A stretch of DNA of 64,000 nt from Pontibacter diazotrophicus (GTDB lineage: Bacteria > Bacteroidota > Bacteroidia > Cytophagales > Hymenobacteraceae). Position numbers and translations under genes: made by a program. Location: NCBI RefSeq assembly GCF_003367245.1, contig NZ_QRGR01000020.1, forward strand, positions 62,001-126,000. Reading direction: 5' to 3'. The first letter of the stretch is position 1. Each line of letters opens with the position of its first letter. Positions 43,158 through 51,639 of the stretch are shown here, piece after piece. A model generated the notes under the pieces. It was given only the letters and a program-made list of their open reading frames with translations. It ran no database searches and had not been told where the DNA came from.

Positions 43158-44204
43158 ATGAAATTATCCGAATTTAAATTCGACCTCCCTGAAGAATATT
43201 TAGCCACTCACCCCTCCGCAAACCGCGATGAGTCCCGTATGATGGTAGTGCACCGCGACTCGGGAAAGATTGAGCACCGCGTTTTCAAAGACATCCTGGA
43301 GTACTTTGACGAAGGCGACGTGATGGTGGTGAACGATACAAAAGTATTTCCGGCACGCCTTTATGGCAACAAAGAGAAAACAGGCGCTAAAATAGAAGTA
43401 TTCCTGTTGCGTGAGCTAAACAAAGACATTCACCTGTGGGATGTGCTGGTAGACCCTGCCCGTAAAATCCGTGTAGGAAACAAACTGTACTTTGGCGAAA
43501 GCGACCTGGTGGCCGAAGTAATCGACAACACCACATCCCGCGGCCGCACGATCAAGTTCCTGTTCGATGGCTCGGATGAGGAATTCTACAAAGCCATCAA
43601 CGATTTGGGCGAAACACCGCTTCCGAAGTACATCAAGCGTGAGGCCGAGCCTGAAGACCGGGAACGTTACCAGACAGTGTATGCCAAGAACGTAGGTGCC
43701 GTGGCTGCCCCTACTGCTGGTTTGCACTTTACAAAAGAAGTGTTGAAGCGCCTTGAAATAAAAGGTGTGGACGTTACTCCTCTGACGCTGCACGTTGGCT
43801 TAGGAACTTTCCGCCCGGTGGATGTGGAAGACCTGACGAAGCACAAAATGGACTCAGAAAACTTTATGGTTCCGGCAGAGACTGTAAGCATGGTTAACAA
43901 TGCGCTTGATAACAAAAAGCGTGTAGTAGCTATTGGTACCACTACCATGCGGGCCCTTGAGTCTTCTGTGTCGGCTAATAACCGCTTGAAAGCGAACGAA
44001 GGCTGGACAGACCGTTTTATCTTCCCTCCGTACGATTTTAAAATTGCGAACTCACTGGTAACGAACTTCCACATGCCGGAGTCTACGCTGCTGATGATGA
44101 CGGCTGCCTTTGGTGGATACGAGCTGATTATGGAAGCGTACCAGCAGGCTATTAAGGAGAAATACCGCTTCTTCAGCTACGGCGACGTAATGCTGGTGCT
44201 GTAG
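43158..44204 (+). CDS. queA: S-adenosylmethionine:tRNA ribosyltransferase-isomerase
   Basis: 348 residues; transfers the ribosyl part of SAM to 7-aminomethyl-deazaguanine in tRNA, the penultimate queuosine step. Family marks: FDLPEEYLATHP at the start, GDVMVVNDTKVFPARLYG (about 52-69), TPLPKYIKRE, the PTAGLHFT motif and THVGLGTF-like LTLHVGLGTFRPV, and NFHMPESTLLMMTAAFGG. It is followed by a terminator and is monocistronic. Confidence 0.97.
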   Translation: MKLSEFKFDLPEEYLATHPSANRDESRMMVVHRDSGKIEHRVFKDILEYFDEGDVMVVNDTKVFPARLYGNKEKTGAKIEVFLLRELNKDIHLWDVLVDPARKIRVGNKLYFGESDLVAEVIDNTTSRGRTIKFLFDGSDEEFYKAINDLGETPLPKYIKREAEPEDRERYQTVYAKNVGAVAAPTAGLHFTKEVLKRLEIKGVDVTPLTLHVGLGTFRPVDVEDLTKHKMDSENFMVPAETVSMVNNALDNKKRVVAIGTTTMRALESSVSANNRLKANEGWTDRFIFPPYDFKIANSLVTNFHMPESTLLMMTAAFGGYELIMEAYQQAIKEKYRFFSYGDVMLVL

Positions 44205-44230
44205 TAGCTGCCAGATAAATCTTTTAAAAA

Positions 44231-44257
44231 ATGCCCCGGCCACTCAAGTCGGGGCAT
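44231..44257 (+). terminator. Terminator after queA
   Basis: ATGCCCCG / CGGGGCAT stem followed by CTTGTTTTAT. Confidence 0.75.
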
Positions 44258-44352
44258 CTTGTTTTATACATGCTTCGCTCCTGAGATACATTCTCTAACT
44301 TTCTAACCTTTTAACTTTCTAACTCCCAAACCCTCTAACTCCCAAACTCCCC

Positions 44353-45030
44353 ATGTCTCAACTTCCGGAATATGCAATCATAGTGGCAGGCGGCTCAGGC
44401 AGCCGGATGCAGCACGAGGTGCCCAAGCAATTTATAGAGGTGGCTGGCAAGCCCATCCTGATGCATACCATAGAGCGGTTTTATGAGTATAACCCTGACT
44501 TGCGCCTGATTGTGGTGCTACCGCAGCAGCAACTGAATACATGGCGCGACCTCTGCCGAAAACACGGCTTCAAAATCTTCCATATGGCGGTAGCAGGCGG
44601 AGCAACACGGTTTGGCTCTGTTAAGAATGGCCTGGATGCGGTGCAGGGAGAGGGGCTGGTGGCGGTGCACGATGGCGTGAGGCCGTTTGTGGAAACAACT
44701 ACTATTAAAGCCGCTTTCGAGGCAGCCGCAGTACATGGCAGTGCCGTTGTGGCGGTATCGCCCAAAGACTCCATCAGGGAGCTCACACCGGAGGGAAACC
44801 AGGCTGTGCCGCGGGCCAACTATAAGCTGGTGCAAACGCCACAGTGTTTCCGGACAGGTATACTGCGCAGGGCTTATGAACAAGCGGAACAGGAGCATTT
44901 CACGGACGATGCCTCGGTGGTAGAGCAGTTAGGGGAGAAGATTGTGCTGGTAGAAGGGAGTTACCGCAACATCAAAATAACAACTCCGGAAGACCTTGTA
45001 TTGGCGGAGGCTTTTGCAAAGGAGCAGTAG
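44353..45030 (+). CDS. ispD: 2-C-methyl-D-erythritol 4-phosphate cytidylyltransferase
   Basis: 225 residues; third step of the MEP isoprenoid route (CTP + MEP to CDP-ME). The nucleotide loop AGGSGSRMQHEVPKQF (12-27) has the conserved glycines, Arg and Lys. VAVHDGVRPFV (about 97-107), VAVSPKDSIRE and QTPQCFRTGIL are present, and the FTDDASVVEQLG motif follows. The leader (44290-44352) is a pyrimidine-rich run of CTAACTTT-like repeats. Confidence 0.96.
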   Translation: MSQLPEYAIIVAGGSGSRMQHEVPKQFIEVAGKPILMHTIERFYEYNPDLRLIVVLPQQQLNTWRDLCRKHGFKIFHMAVAGGATRFGSVKNGLDAVQGEGLVAVHDGVRPFVETTTIKAAFEAAAVHGSAVVAVSPKDSIRELTPEGNQAVPRANYKLVQTPQCFRTGILRRAYEQAEQEHFTDDASVVEQLGEKIVLVEGSYRNIKITTPEDLVLAEAFAKEQ

Positions 45031-45070
45031 CCGCTATAAGGCTCATTTTCCTTGAGCGGCTGCATTACAA

Positions 45071-45118
45071 GTGAGTCTGGAGACTCACGCCCACTGTGCG
45101 TCACCGGTTAGATACCGG
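45071..45118. repeat. Short hairpins between ispD and the convergent ABC ATPase
   Basis: GTGAGTC/GACTCAC (45071-45088) and a CCGG...CCGG pairing (45104-45118). Too short and irregular for a tRNA; possibly part of a dispersed repeat. Confidence 0.35.
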
Positions 45119-45168
45119 CGCCAGTAAAGAGGTCTTCTGTCTTTAATCTAGTGCCTTTTTTCTAAGTT

Positions 45169-45894
45169 TTACAGCACCGGCTGTCGCCCTGCTTCCAGAA
45201 AGGCCTGATTGGCCTGTACGGATTCGGGTGTGATGGCTTCCAAAGTTGGTGCAGGCTTGGAGAGGTTGAGGAGGTAACCTTGCAGCTGTGGCAGGTTCTG
45301 CAGGTCGTGGGTAATGCAGAGCACCGTTTTCTTCTGCTGGTGCACCCACTGCTGTAGTAGATTAAACACCTGATTTTTATAGTACACGTCGAGCTGCTGC
45401 GTCGGCTCGTCCAGCAGGTTTATAGCAGCGTCCTGTAGTATGAGCTGTGCCAGCCACACCAGTTGCTGTTCGCCACCGGAAAGTGTCGTAAAGTCATGGT
45501 CGATGAGGTGGGAGAGCTGCAGTTGCGCGAGTGTTTGAGCGGCCAGTTCGTAATCAGCGGCATTGTAGTTCTGGAAAAATCGCTTTTTCCGGAACAGCCC
45601 CATCACCACGAGGTCGTGTACTTTGATGGGGAAGCCAACAGTATTCTTTTGAGGAAGGTAGGAGAGCAGGCCCTGTTCTGTCGCGTCAGCGAGTTGCTTC
45701 AGGTCTTTGCCCTGCACCAGCAGTTGCCCTTCGTAAGCAACCTTCTGCTGAAAGGCCTTAAAGAACGTAGTTTTACCAGCGCCGTTATGCCCTATAATGG
45801 CGATAAAAGTGGGGGCTGGTACAGAAAAAGAAAGGTTGCGGATAAGGACGCGCTGTCCGTAGCCCGCAACCAGGTTTTTTACTTCAATGATCAA
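45169..45894 (-). CDS. Orphan ABC transporter ATPase (FecE/ZnuC-like)
   Basis: 241 residues, one ABC domain. Walker A GHNGAGKTT (35-43), Q-loop YLPQKN, signature LSGGEQQLVWLAQ, Walker B AINLLDEPTQQLD and switch His in CITHD. The pattern is of metal- or siderophore-type importers (FecE, ZnuC, MntB). The residue usually Arg after the signature is replaced (QQLVWLAQ). Neither a permease nor a solute-binding protein is adjacent, so its partners must be elsewhere. Confidence 0.88.
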   Translation of the reverse strand: MIIEVKNLVAGYGQRVLIRNLSFSVPAPTFIAIIGHNGAGKTTFFKAFQQKVAYEGQLLVQGKDLKQLADATEQGLLSYLPQKNTVGFPIKVHDLVVMGLFRKKRFFQNYNAADYELAAQTLAQLQLSHLIDHDFTTLSGGEQQLVWLAQLILQDAAINLLDEPTQQLDVYYKNQVFNLLQQWVHQQKKTVLCITHDLQNLPQLQGYLLNLSKPAPTLEAITPESVQANQAFLEAGRQPVL

Positions 45895-45904
45895 GCTTAA
45901 ATCA

Positions 45905-45992
45905 ATTATGAACTACAAATTATGAGTTATGAATTACAGACAGTTTCAAGATAAACCATTCATAATTCTTAATTCATCATTCATAACTAATC
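45905..45992. repeat. Simple AATTATGAATT-type repeat run
   Basis: Variants of AATTATGAATT and ATTCATAATTC occur in both orientations (a foldable AT-rich run) between the DUF2795 stop and the ABC ATPase. A similar run precedes the gene at 31978 (about 31945-31972). Confidence 0.5.
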
Positions 45993-46214
45993 TTAGTACT
46001 CGTCTTCGTTAAACATGAAATCCTCTTTGGTAGGATAGTCAGGCCAGATTTCTTCGATGTTCTCGTAAGGCTGTCCGTCGTCCTCAAGGGCTTGCAGGTT
46101 CTCTACAACTTCCATTGGGGCACCTGAGCGAATAGAAAAATCGATAAGTTCATCTTTAGTGGCTGGCCAAGGTGCGTCCTCCAGATATGATGCTAATTCT
46201 AGTGTCCAGTACAT
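45993..46214 (-). CDS. DUF2795 small acidic protein
   Basis: 73 residues from the ATG at 46214 (MYWTLELASYLEDAPWPATK), which has a good GGAG ribosome site 7 bases upstream and lies downstream of the -7 box at 46257-46264; an in-frame ATG at 46283 is upstream of that promoter and so is rejected. The pattern PWPATKDELIDFSIRSGAP...VVENLQALEDDGQPYENIEEIW is the DUF2795 fold, common in Bacteroidota and actinobacteria, without known function. It is very acidic at the end (FMFNEDEY). Confidence 0.9.
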   Translation of the reverse strand: MYWTLELASYLEDAPWPATKDELIDFSIRSGAPMEVVENLQALEDDGQPYENIEEIWPDYPTKEDFMFNEDEY

Positions 46215-46256
46215 AGTATTTTCTCCTTTAAAATATTGGCTTTTTGAAATGGTTTG

Positions 46257-46264
46257 CAAAAGTA
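46257..46264 (-). promoter_or_regulatory. Bacteroidota -7 box TACTTTTG of the DUF2795 gene
   Basis: On the minus strand, 42 bases before the ATG. Upstream (TTTTTG repeats) offers a TTG at 16-base spacing. It fixes the start of the small gene. Confidence 0.55.
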
Positions 46265-46443
46265 TGAATAAAAACAAAAACAAAAATTTTCAGCATAAAT
46301 AAACTTGCTTTTTTTGTCTGTTTTTACCAACACAACGCAAAAAATAAGCAAATGTTCAAAAAGGGTGTAATATTTTTTTGCCTTTTTAGAGCATCTATAA
46401 CAACAGCTACAGGAGAGACATGGGGTGAACAGAGTACTAGTAA

Positions 46444-46477
46444 AACAGCACCTGCTGCGGGTGCAACAGGTGCTGTT
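46444..46477 (-). terminator. Terminator of the DUF349 gene
   Basis: 11-base stem AACAGCACCTG / CAGGTGCTGTT; on the minus strand it runs into TTTTAC. The remaining 46265-46443 stretch holds nothing else I can support. Confidence 0.65.
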
Positions 46478-46516
46478 CATAAGAAAGTTGTCAATGACTA
46501 TAACAGGAGGATATTG

Positions 46517-47830
46517 TTATCTGCTGATAGTGCTAAGCTGGTTTTGAAATGCTTCGATCATCTCTGTCTTCGTGTTGATCTTGCGCTTAAAGTTTCGGAT
46601 TTTACCCTGCAGCATGTTACGGAAAGTATCGTTGCCAGGAGTGTCACTCAGCTTGCCTAAGTTGTCTTCCAGTACCTCCAGCTCGTTTCTGTCTGATTTA
46701 ATGAAGTCTTTGAGCGCATTGATGCGGGCCTGCAGGTCATCTGTCTCAGATAGGGGCTCGTTAGCGGTTTGCTGGCGCTTCCGGATATAATGTTCCAGGC
46801 TGCTCATCTCAAACACCTTGTCGCAGGCCTTAATAAAGCGCTCCCAGATCATATCCGACACCTCGGGGCTAACAGGGCCTACTTTTTTCCACTCTGCCTG
46901 CAGCTCTTTCGCGCGCTTTACAGCGTTTCCGAGGGTGTGCTTCTGCAAAAGCTGCTCGCCTTCCTCTACCAGTTCTTTTTTACGCTCAAAGTTGGTCTCG
47001 TAGTATTTTCCCCTCGACTCGTTTTTCTCGTTGTTGATTTTCTTCTTCAGGCGCTCAAAGAAATGGTTGTGCGCCTTCCGGAAATCTGTCCATAGCCGCG
47101 TCATGGTTTTGCGTGGCAGGGTACCGCCTACTTCTTTCCATTGGTTCTGCAAAGCCTTCAGTTTGGCAGTGGTGCCTTCCCAGTCTTCAGAATTCTGCAG
47201 GGCTACTGACTGCGAAATCAGATCGCGGTACTTGTCGTAGATGCGGTTCTGCATCTTCTTCTTGTCCTCGAAGAAGTTTTTCTTCCGCTCAAAGAAGTTC
47301 TCAATAGCCGTTCTGAAGCGTTCCTCAATCTCCTCTGTCAGCTCTTTCTCCACAGGCCCTGTTTTAATCCAGGTACCCCGCAGTTCTTTCAGCTTCTCAG
47401 TTGTCTCCTGCCATTCAATGCTGTTGGTCAGGGCCTCGGCCTCCTGTGTGAGCGCAATTTTGGTGGTCAGGTTCTTTTCGCGGTTCTGCTTTATTGTCTC
47501 GTTTATGTCTTCCTCCGCCTTGCTGAGGGTATGGTAGATTCTCTCAAAGTCACCTAAGGCATCGTAGCTTCCTACCTGTTCCTTCATGTGCAGCACTTTC
47601 ATCAGAAAGGAGCCTTTGTTTTCTGAGGTTTCAATGCGCTCCAGCAAATTCTTCACTTTGTCCTGAAACATCTCGAAACGCTTCGCGAAATACACCAGCG
47701 AATCATCCTCAGACTCTTTCACTTCGCCTACCTGCCGTGCGGGGTAGTTCATAAAGGGCTTCAGCCACACTTGCTGGTCCTGAATAAAGCCATACTTTTT
47801 GGCTTCTTCCAATAGATCGTTGTTTTCCAT
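46517..47830 (-). CDS. DUF349-repeat coiled-coil protein
   Basis: 437 residues, highly charged. At least four DUF349-type repeats can be followed by the recurring pattern L...W...G (TWIKTGPVEKELTEEIEERF, NQWKEVGGTLPRKTMTRLW, AEWKKVGPVSPEVSDMIWERF). Each is followed by a helical FxxRxxFFEDKKK-like arm, and the C-terminal part (about 340-437) is a long helix. No signal peptide, so it is cytosolic. Function unknown. It is divergent from ettA, across 355 bases. Confidence 0.9.
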   Translation of the reverse strand: MENNDLLEEAKKYGFIQDQQVWLKPFMNYPARQVGEVKESEDDSLVYFAKRFEMFQDKVKNLLERIETSENKGSFLMKVLHMKEQVGSYDALGDFERIYHTLSKAEEDINETIKQNREKNLTTKIALTQEAEALTNSIEWQETTEKLKELRGTWIKTGPVEKELTEEIEERFRTAIENFFERKKNFFEDKKKMQNRIYDKYRDLISQSVALQNSEDWEGTTAKLKALQNQWKEVGGTLPRKTMTRLWTDFRKAHNHFFERLKKKINNEKNESRGKYYETNFERKKELVEEGEQLLQKHTLGNAVKRAKELQAEWKKVGPVSPEVSDMIWERFIKACDKVFEMSSLEHYIRKRQQTANEPLSETDDLQARINALKDFIKSDRNELEVLEDNLGKLSDTPGNDTFRNMLQGKIRNFKRKINTKTEMIEAFQNQLSTISR

Positions 47831-48185
47831 TAACTGGATAGGGTTATGGGTCGAAAAAATAGGGTAAGGCGACAGAATTAGACTAACCTTTGCATACGCA
47901 GGTTCACCTGCAGCGTTTTAATTACTTCTATATAGTAAAGTTAATTTAGTAACACTACATTAATCGGTTATCTGGTGCTAAAATAAGTCGGGACATACTA
48001 TACCCATACAGTTTTTTTACAAGTTTAATGATTTCAACCAATTTTGTGAAGCGCGTAGCATGAATTTTTACGATATTTGTAATTCTTTAACAAATAAAAT
48101 ATCAGAGAGATAGGAGGCAGCGGCAGAGAGCAGCAAACCTCCGCTTTATTAATTGAAATATTAGCATAACACTATAATCTACGGC
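47831..48185. other. 355-base divergent intergenic region (DUF349 / ettA)
   Basis: AT-rich with no gene or strong repeat. Promoters for both sides are expected, but no exact -7 consensus at the right distance was found. Confidence 0.45.
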
Positions 48186-49856
48186 ATGAGTAACGAAACC
48201 ATAATTTTCTCGATGGCTGGGGTAAGCAAGATCTACCCGCCAAAGAAACAAGTGCTTAAAAACATTTACCTATCATTTTTCTATGGCGCCAAGATCGGGG
48301 TGCTGGGTCTGAACGGATCTGGTAAGTCGAGCTTGCTTAAAATCATTGCAGGTGTTGAGAAAGAGTATCAGGGTGAGGTGGTGTGGTCTCCGGGCTATAC
48401 GGTAGGTTACCTGGAGCAGGAGCCGCAGATGGACCCGACCAAAACAGTGCGTGAGGTGGTGGAAGAGGGCGTGAGCGAAGTAGTGAACCTGCTGCGCGAG
48501 TTCGACGAAATCAATATGAAGTTTGCTGAGGAGATGACGGACGATGAGATGAACAAGCTCATCGAGCGCCAGGGCGAGGTGCAGGAGAAACTGGACCAGC
48601 TGAACGCTTGGGAACTGGACAACCGCCTGGAGCGTGCGATGGATGCGTTGCGTACGCCTCCGGAAGATGCGAAGTTAGAAAACCTGTCGGGTGGTGAGAA
48701 GCGCCGCGTAGCCCTTTGCCGCCTGCTGTTGCAGGAGCCGGACGTGCTGTTGCTGGATGAGCCAACCAACCACCTCGACGCAGAGTCGGTGGATTGGCTG
48801 GAGCAGCACCTGCAGCAATACAAAGGCACTGTGATTGCCGTAACCCACGACCGCTACTTCCTTGACAATGTGGCCGGCTGGATTCTGGAGCTGGACCGTG
48901 GCGAAGGTATTCCATGGAAAGGCAACTACAGCAGCTGGCTGGAGCAGAAGGCGAATCGCCTGGCGCAGGAGGAGAAATCGGAGAGCAAGCGCCAGAAAAC
49001 GCTGCAGCGTGAGCTGGAGTGGGTGCGTATGGCTCCAAAAGCACGCCATGCCAAATCAAAGGCGCGTCTCAGCCAGTATGATAAGCTAGCCGGAGAAGAC
49101 GCTAATCAGAAAGAAGAGAAACTGGAGCTGTTTATCCCGGATGGCCCGCGCCTGGGCTCCCAGGTAATTGAGGTAAACCACGTGAGCAAAGCCTATGGCG
49201 ATAAATTGCTGTTTGAAGACCTGAACTTTGCGCTGCCGCAGGGTGGTATTGTAGGGATCATCGGCCCGAACGGTGCTGGTAAAACAACCTTGTTCAAACT
49301 CATTACAGGGCAGGAGAAGCCCGATGCCGGTAACTTTGAAGTGGGTTCTACCGTGCAGATTTCTTACGTGGACCAGGAGCACACCCAACTGGAGCCAAAC
49401 AAGTCTGTATTTGAAGTGATTTCCGGTGGTACCGAGCACATGATGATGGCTGGCCGCCAGGTGGTATCCCGCGCCTATGTGAGCAAGTTTAACTTTACGG
49501 GTGGCGATCAGGAGAAGAAAGTAGACAAACTGTCGGGTGGGGAGCGTAACCGCGTGCACCTGGCCATGACGCTGAAAGAAGGTGGTAACCTGCTACTGCT
49601 CGATGAGCCAACCAACGACCTGGACGTAAACGCCATTCGTGCGCTGGAAGACGGACTGGAGAATTTTGCCGGTTGCGCCGTGATCATCTCCCACGACCGC
49701 TGGTTCCTGGACCGTATCTGTACCCACATCCTTGCTTTTGAAGGCGACTCTCAGGTATACTGGTTTGAGGGTAACTATTCCGAGTACGAGGAGAATAAGA
49801 AGAAGCGCTTGGGTGATGCAGAGCCGCAGCGCATCCGTTATAAAAAACTGGTATAG
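48186..49856 (+). CDS. ettA: Energy-dependent translational throttle protein EttA (ABC-F)
   Basis: 556 residues, tandem ABC domains without membrane segments. Walker A sites GLNGSGKSS (about 41-49) and GPNGAGKTT; signatures LSGGEKRRVAL and LSGGERNRVHL; Walker B VLLLDEPTNHLD and LLLLDEPTNDLD. An arm-like insertion in domain 1 (about 93-140) and a basic inter-domain linker (about 245-300, RQKTLQRELEWVRMAPKARHAKSKAR) match EttA. It binds the ribosomal E-site and gates elongation according to ATP/ADP. Followed by a terminator. Confidence 0.96.
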   Translation: MSNETIIFSMAGVSKIYPPKKQVLKNIYLSFFYGAKIGVLGLNGSGKSSLLKIIAGVEKEYQGEVVWSPGYTVGYLEQEPQMDPTKTVREVVEEGVSEVVNLLREFDEINMKFAEEMTDDEMNKLIERQGEVQEKLDQLNAWELDNRLERAMDALRTPPEDAKLENLSGGEKRRVALCRLLLQEPDVLLLDEPTNHLDAESVDWLEQHLQQYKGTVIAVTHDRYFLDNVAGWILELDRGEGIPWKGNYSSWLEQKANRLAQEEKSESKRQKTLQRELEWVRMAPKARHAKSKARLSQYDKLAGEDANQKEEKLELFIPDGPRLGSQVIEVNHVSKAYGDKLLFEDLNFALPQGGIVGIIGPNGAGKTTLFKLITGQEKPDAGNFEVGSTVQISYVDQEHTQLEPNKSVFEVISGGTEHMMMAGRQVVSRAYVSKFNFTGGDQEKKVDKLSGGERNRVHLAMTLKEGGNLLLLDEPTNDLDVNAIRALEDGLENFAGCAVIISHDRWFLDRICTHILAFEGDSQVYWFEGNYSEYEENKKKRLGDAEPQRIRYKKLV

Positions 49857-49900
49857 GAGTATATTCAGGAGTATTAACTAATTTCTGATACTGCTTATGG

Positions 49901-49940
49901 AAAGGCCGCTGCTTAATTGCAGCGGCCTTTTGTGTTTTTT
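49901..49940 (+). terminator. Terminator after ettA
   Basis: 12-base stem AAAGGCCGCTGC / GCAGCGGCCTTT, six-base loop, then a T-rich run. Confidence 0.88.
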
Positions 49941-50210
49941 TCCTTTCTTAAAAGAATTGCCTGGCCTCTCCGCTTACCAAGGTTTTCACCACGCGCACTC
50001 CAAAGAATTAGGCCATTTTCTTTGTTGATAATTTTCAAACAGTAGAAGAAGCTCCTGGGGCGATTGGACTATCTAATCATCAGTGTTGCAACTTTGTATA
50101 AATATTTCTTTTTTATATGATAATATTTAACAAAGTTAAATTCGTTTCGTAAACTAAGTTATAGACAGCCAGAGGTTTAAAGTGTTCTCTAACTTTAATG
50201 GATGTCAATT

Positions 50211-50306
50211 ATGAAAAAAATTTACTCCAATAGTGATGCGGTAGCCTACTGGCTTATCGCTGGCTATTTTACCATCGTAGGTACTATTGCTTTGGTAGTA
50301 TCCTAA
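50211..50306 (+). CDS. Small 31-residue single-span membrane peptide
   Basis: Reads MKKIYSNSDAVAYWLIAGYF and continues TIVGTIALVVS, then a stop. A basic N-terminus leads to one hydrophobic helix (about 13-31) that reaches the C-terminus. An in-frame ATG three codons earlier (50202) is also possible. It sits alone in a 580-base gap between ettA and the acyltransferase gene and is followed by a strong hairpin. A real gene is suggested by the well-formed start and helix, but I know no family. Confidence 0.5.
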   Translation: MKKIYSNSDAVAYWLIAGYFTIVGTIALVVS

Positions 50307-50324
50307 ATCTTTTACTCCAACGTG

Positions 50325-50369
50325 TAACCCAGAAGAGGCTGTCCGAAGAGGGCAGCCTCTTCTGGGTTA
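50325..50369 (+). terminator. 17-bp perfect hairpin after the small ORF
   Basis: TAACCCAGAAGAGGCTG (50325-50341) with its exact reverse complement at 50353-50369 and an 11-base loop. No T-run follows, so it may act as a transcript-end hairpin by another mechanism. Confidence 0.6.
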
Positions 50370-50446
50370 TGGCATGTTCAAAATGAAACCCTGCGTCTTT
50401 TCTGTTTGCCCTGTATAGAGCAGAGAATGCGTTATAGATGTTGCCG

Positions 50447-50454
50447 CACTTTTG
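50447..50454 (+). promoter_or_regulatory. -7-like box CACTTTTG before the acyltransferase gene
   Basis: Differs from TAnnTTTG at the first base. Its surroundings (GCACTTTTGTATCTT) resemble the box before the Kir gene (TACTTTTGTATCTT). It overlaps an in-frame ATG at 50438, which argues for the later start at 50495. Confidence 0.4.
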
Positions 50455-50494
50455 TATCTTGCAGCCCTCCTCAAAGCCCTACCATCTATACCTC

Positions 50495-51481
50495 ATGCCG
50501 GTTCTCTACCTAAAACACGCAGACATTGACCTGGAGCAGTGGAATGCCGTGGTAGCGCTTTCACCGCAGCGGCAGGTATACGCCATGTCCTGGTACCTTG
50601 ATGTGGTGTCGCCTGACTGGGAAGGCGTGGTGGAAGCAGACGCAGCAGGTATATATAAGGCAGTGATGCCAGTGCCGTGGCGGCGTAAGCTGGGCATGCG
50701 CTACGTGCAGCAGCCCTTGTTTTGCCAGCAGCTGGGAGTTTACGCTTTAGAGACGAGTATACCCCCAGCTACCTATCAGGCCTTTACAGAGGAAATATAC
50801 AGGCGTTTCCGGTACGTGGCAGACTATCATTTTAACACCGATAACCAATTGCCCACCTTGCCGCGGCCAGAGGTGCAGGTAGAGCATACCTTAACGCTGT
50901 ACCTGAACCTGTGCAGCAGCTATGAGCAGCTGTATACGGGCTACTCCCGCGATAGAAAGATGAACCTGAAGCGCGCGCAGAATGCAGCCCTGCAAATAGA
51001 GGAGAGTGACGACATAGAACCCATCATCCGGTTTTTTAAAGAAGAAACAGCAGCGCGTATTTATGGCGGTGTAGCAGAAGGGGCTTACGAAATGCTTCGG
51101 CAGTTGTACCAGGTGCTGAAGGAGAAGGGGGTGGGAAAGCTTTACTATACCGTGGATAAACAAGGGCGTCAAAACAGCGGCTGCCTTTTCATTTTCTGGG
51201 GCGGGCGTATTGTCTATATTTTCAACGCTGCCCCGCAGCACGGCCGGAAGCAGAATGGCCGCACCCTTCTCATCGACCATATGATTCGGGAACACGCCGG
51301 GCAGGAGGTGCTGTTCGACTTTGAGAGCCCTGATGAGCGGGAGCCGGATATCCTCCACTTTTACAAAAGCTTCGGCCCCGAAGTAAAGCCCATCCCAGTG
51401 CTAAAGTACAACCGCCTGCCAAAAGGAGTGAAGCTCATGCGGGAAGCCCGGATGCGCCTGGTCCGGAGGCTAAGAGGTTAG
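50495..51481 (+). CDS. BioF2/FemAB-like GNAT-fold acyltransferase
   Basis: 328 residues from the ATG at 50495 (MPVLYLKHADIDLEQWN). The pattern of an N-terminal GNAT-like half (WYLDVVSPDWEGVVEADAAG, MPVPWRRKLGMRYVQQPLFCQQLGVY) and a second half with YSRDRKMNLKRAQ, YYTVDKQGRQNSGCLFIFWGGR and DFESPDEREPDILHFYKSFGPE is that of the double-GNAT FemAB/BioF2-like superfamily. Members transfer acyl or aminoacyl groups to peptidoglycan or surface molecules. The substrate is unknown. It is codirectional with the Kir gene but 158 bases apart. Confidence 0.75.
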   Translation: MPVLYLKHADIDLEQWNAVVALSPQRQVYAMSWYLDVVSPDWEGVVEADAAGIYKAVMPVPWRRKLGMRYVQQPLFCQQLGVYALETSIPPATYQAFTEEIYRRFRYVADYHFNTDNQLPTLPRPEVQVEHTLTLYLNLCSSYEQLYTGYSRDRKMNLKRAQNAALQIEESDDIEPIIRFFKEETAARIYGGVAEGAYEMLRQLYQVLKEKGVGKLYYTVDKQGRQNSGCLFIFWGGRIVYIFNAAPQHGRKQNGRTLLIDHMIREHAGQEVLFDFESPDEREPDILHFYKSFGPEVKPIPVLKYNRLPKGVKLMREARMRLVRRLRG

Positions 51482-51600
51482 CAAGCGCTTCAGCTGTATA
51501 AGCTTTGGGGTTAGAGTCAATTTTAATCAGCCTGCTGGCATCTACCGTGCCGCCTGTTTTCAGGCTGAGAGGTATGCGCTGAGATACATACATTTCACTA

Positions 51601-51608
51601 TACTTTTG
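51601..51608 (+). promoter_or_regulatory. Bacteroidota -7 box TACTTTTG of the Kir gene
   Basis: Exact TAnnTTTG match, 31 bases before the ATG at 51640. Confidence 0.5.
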
Positions 51609-51639
51609 TATCTTACCGCAACTGATCGAACCTAAAAGT

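Noticed and set aside
45060..45140. Possible structured RNA or tRNA-like fold after ispD
   Set aside because: Only short hairpins are present; there is no acceptor stem, T-loop or anticodon arm pattern.
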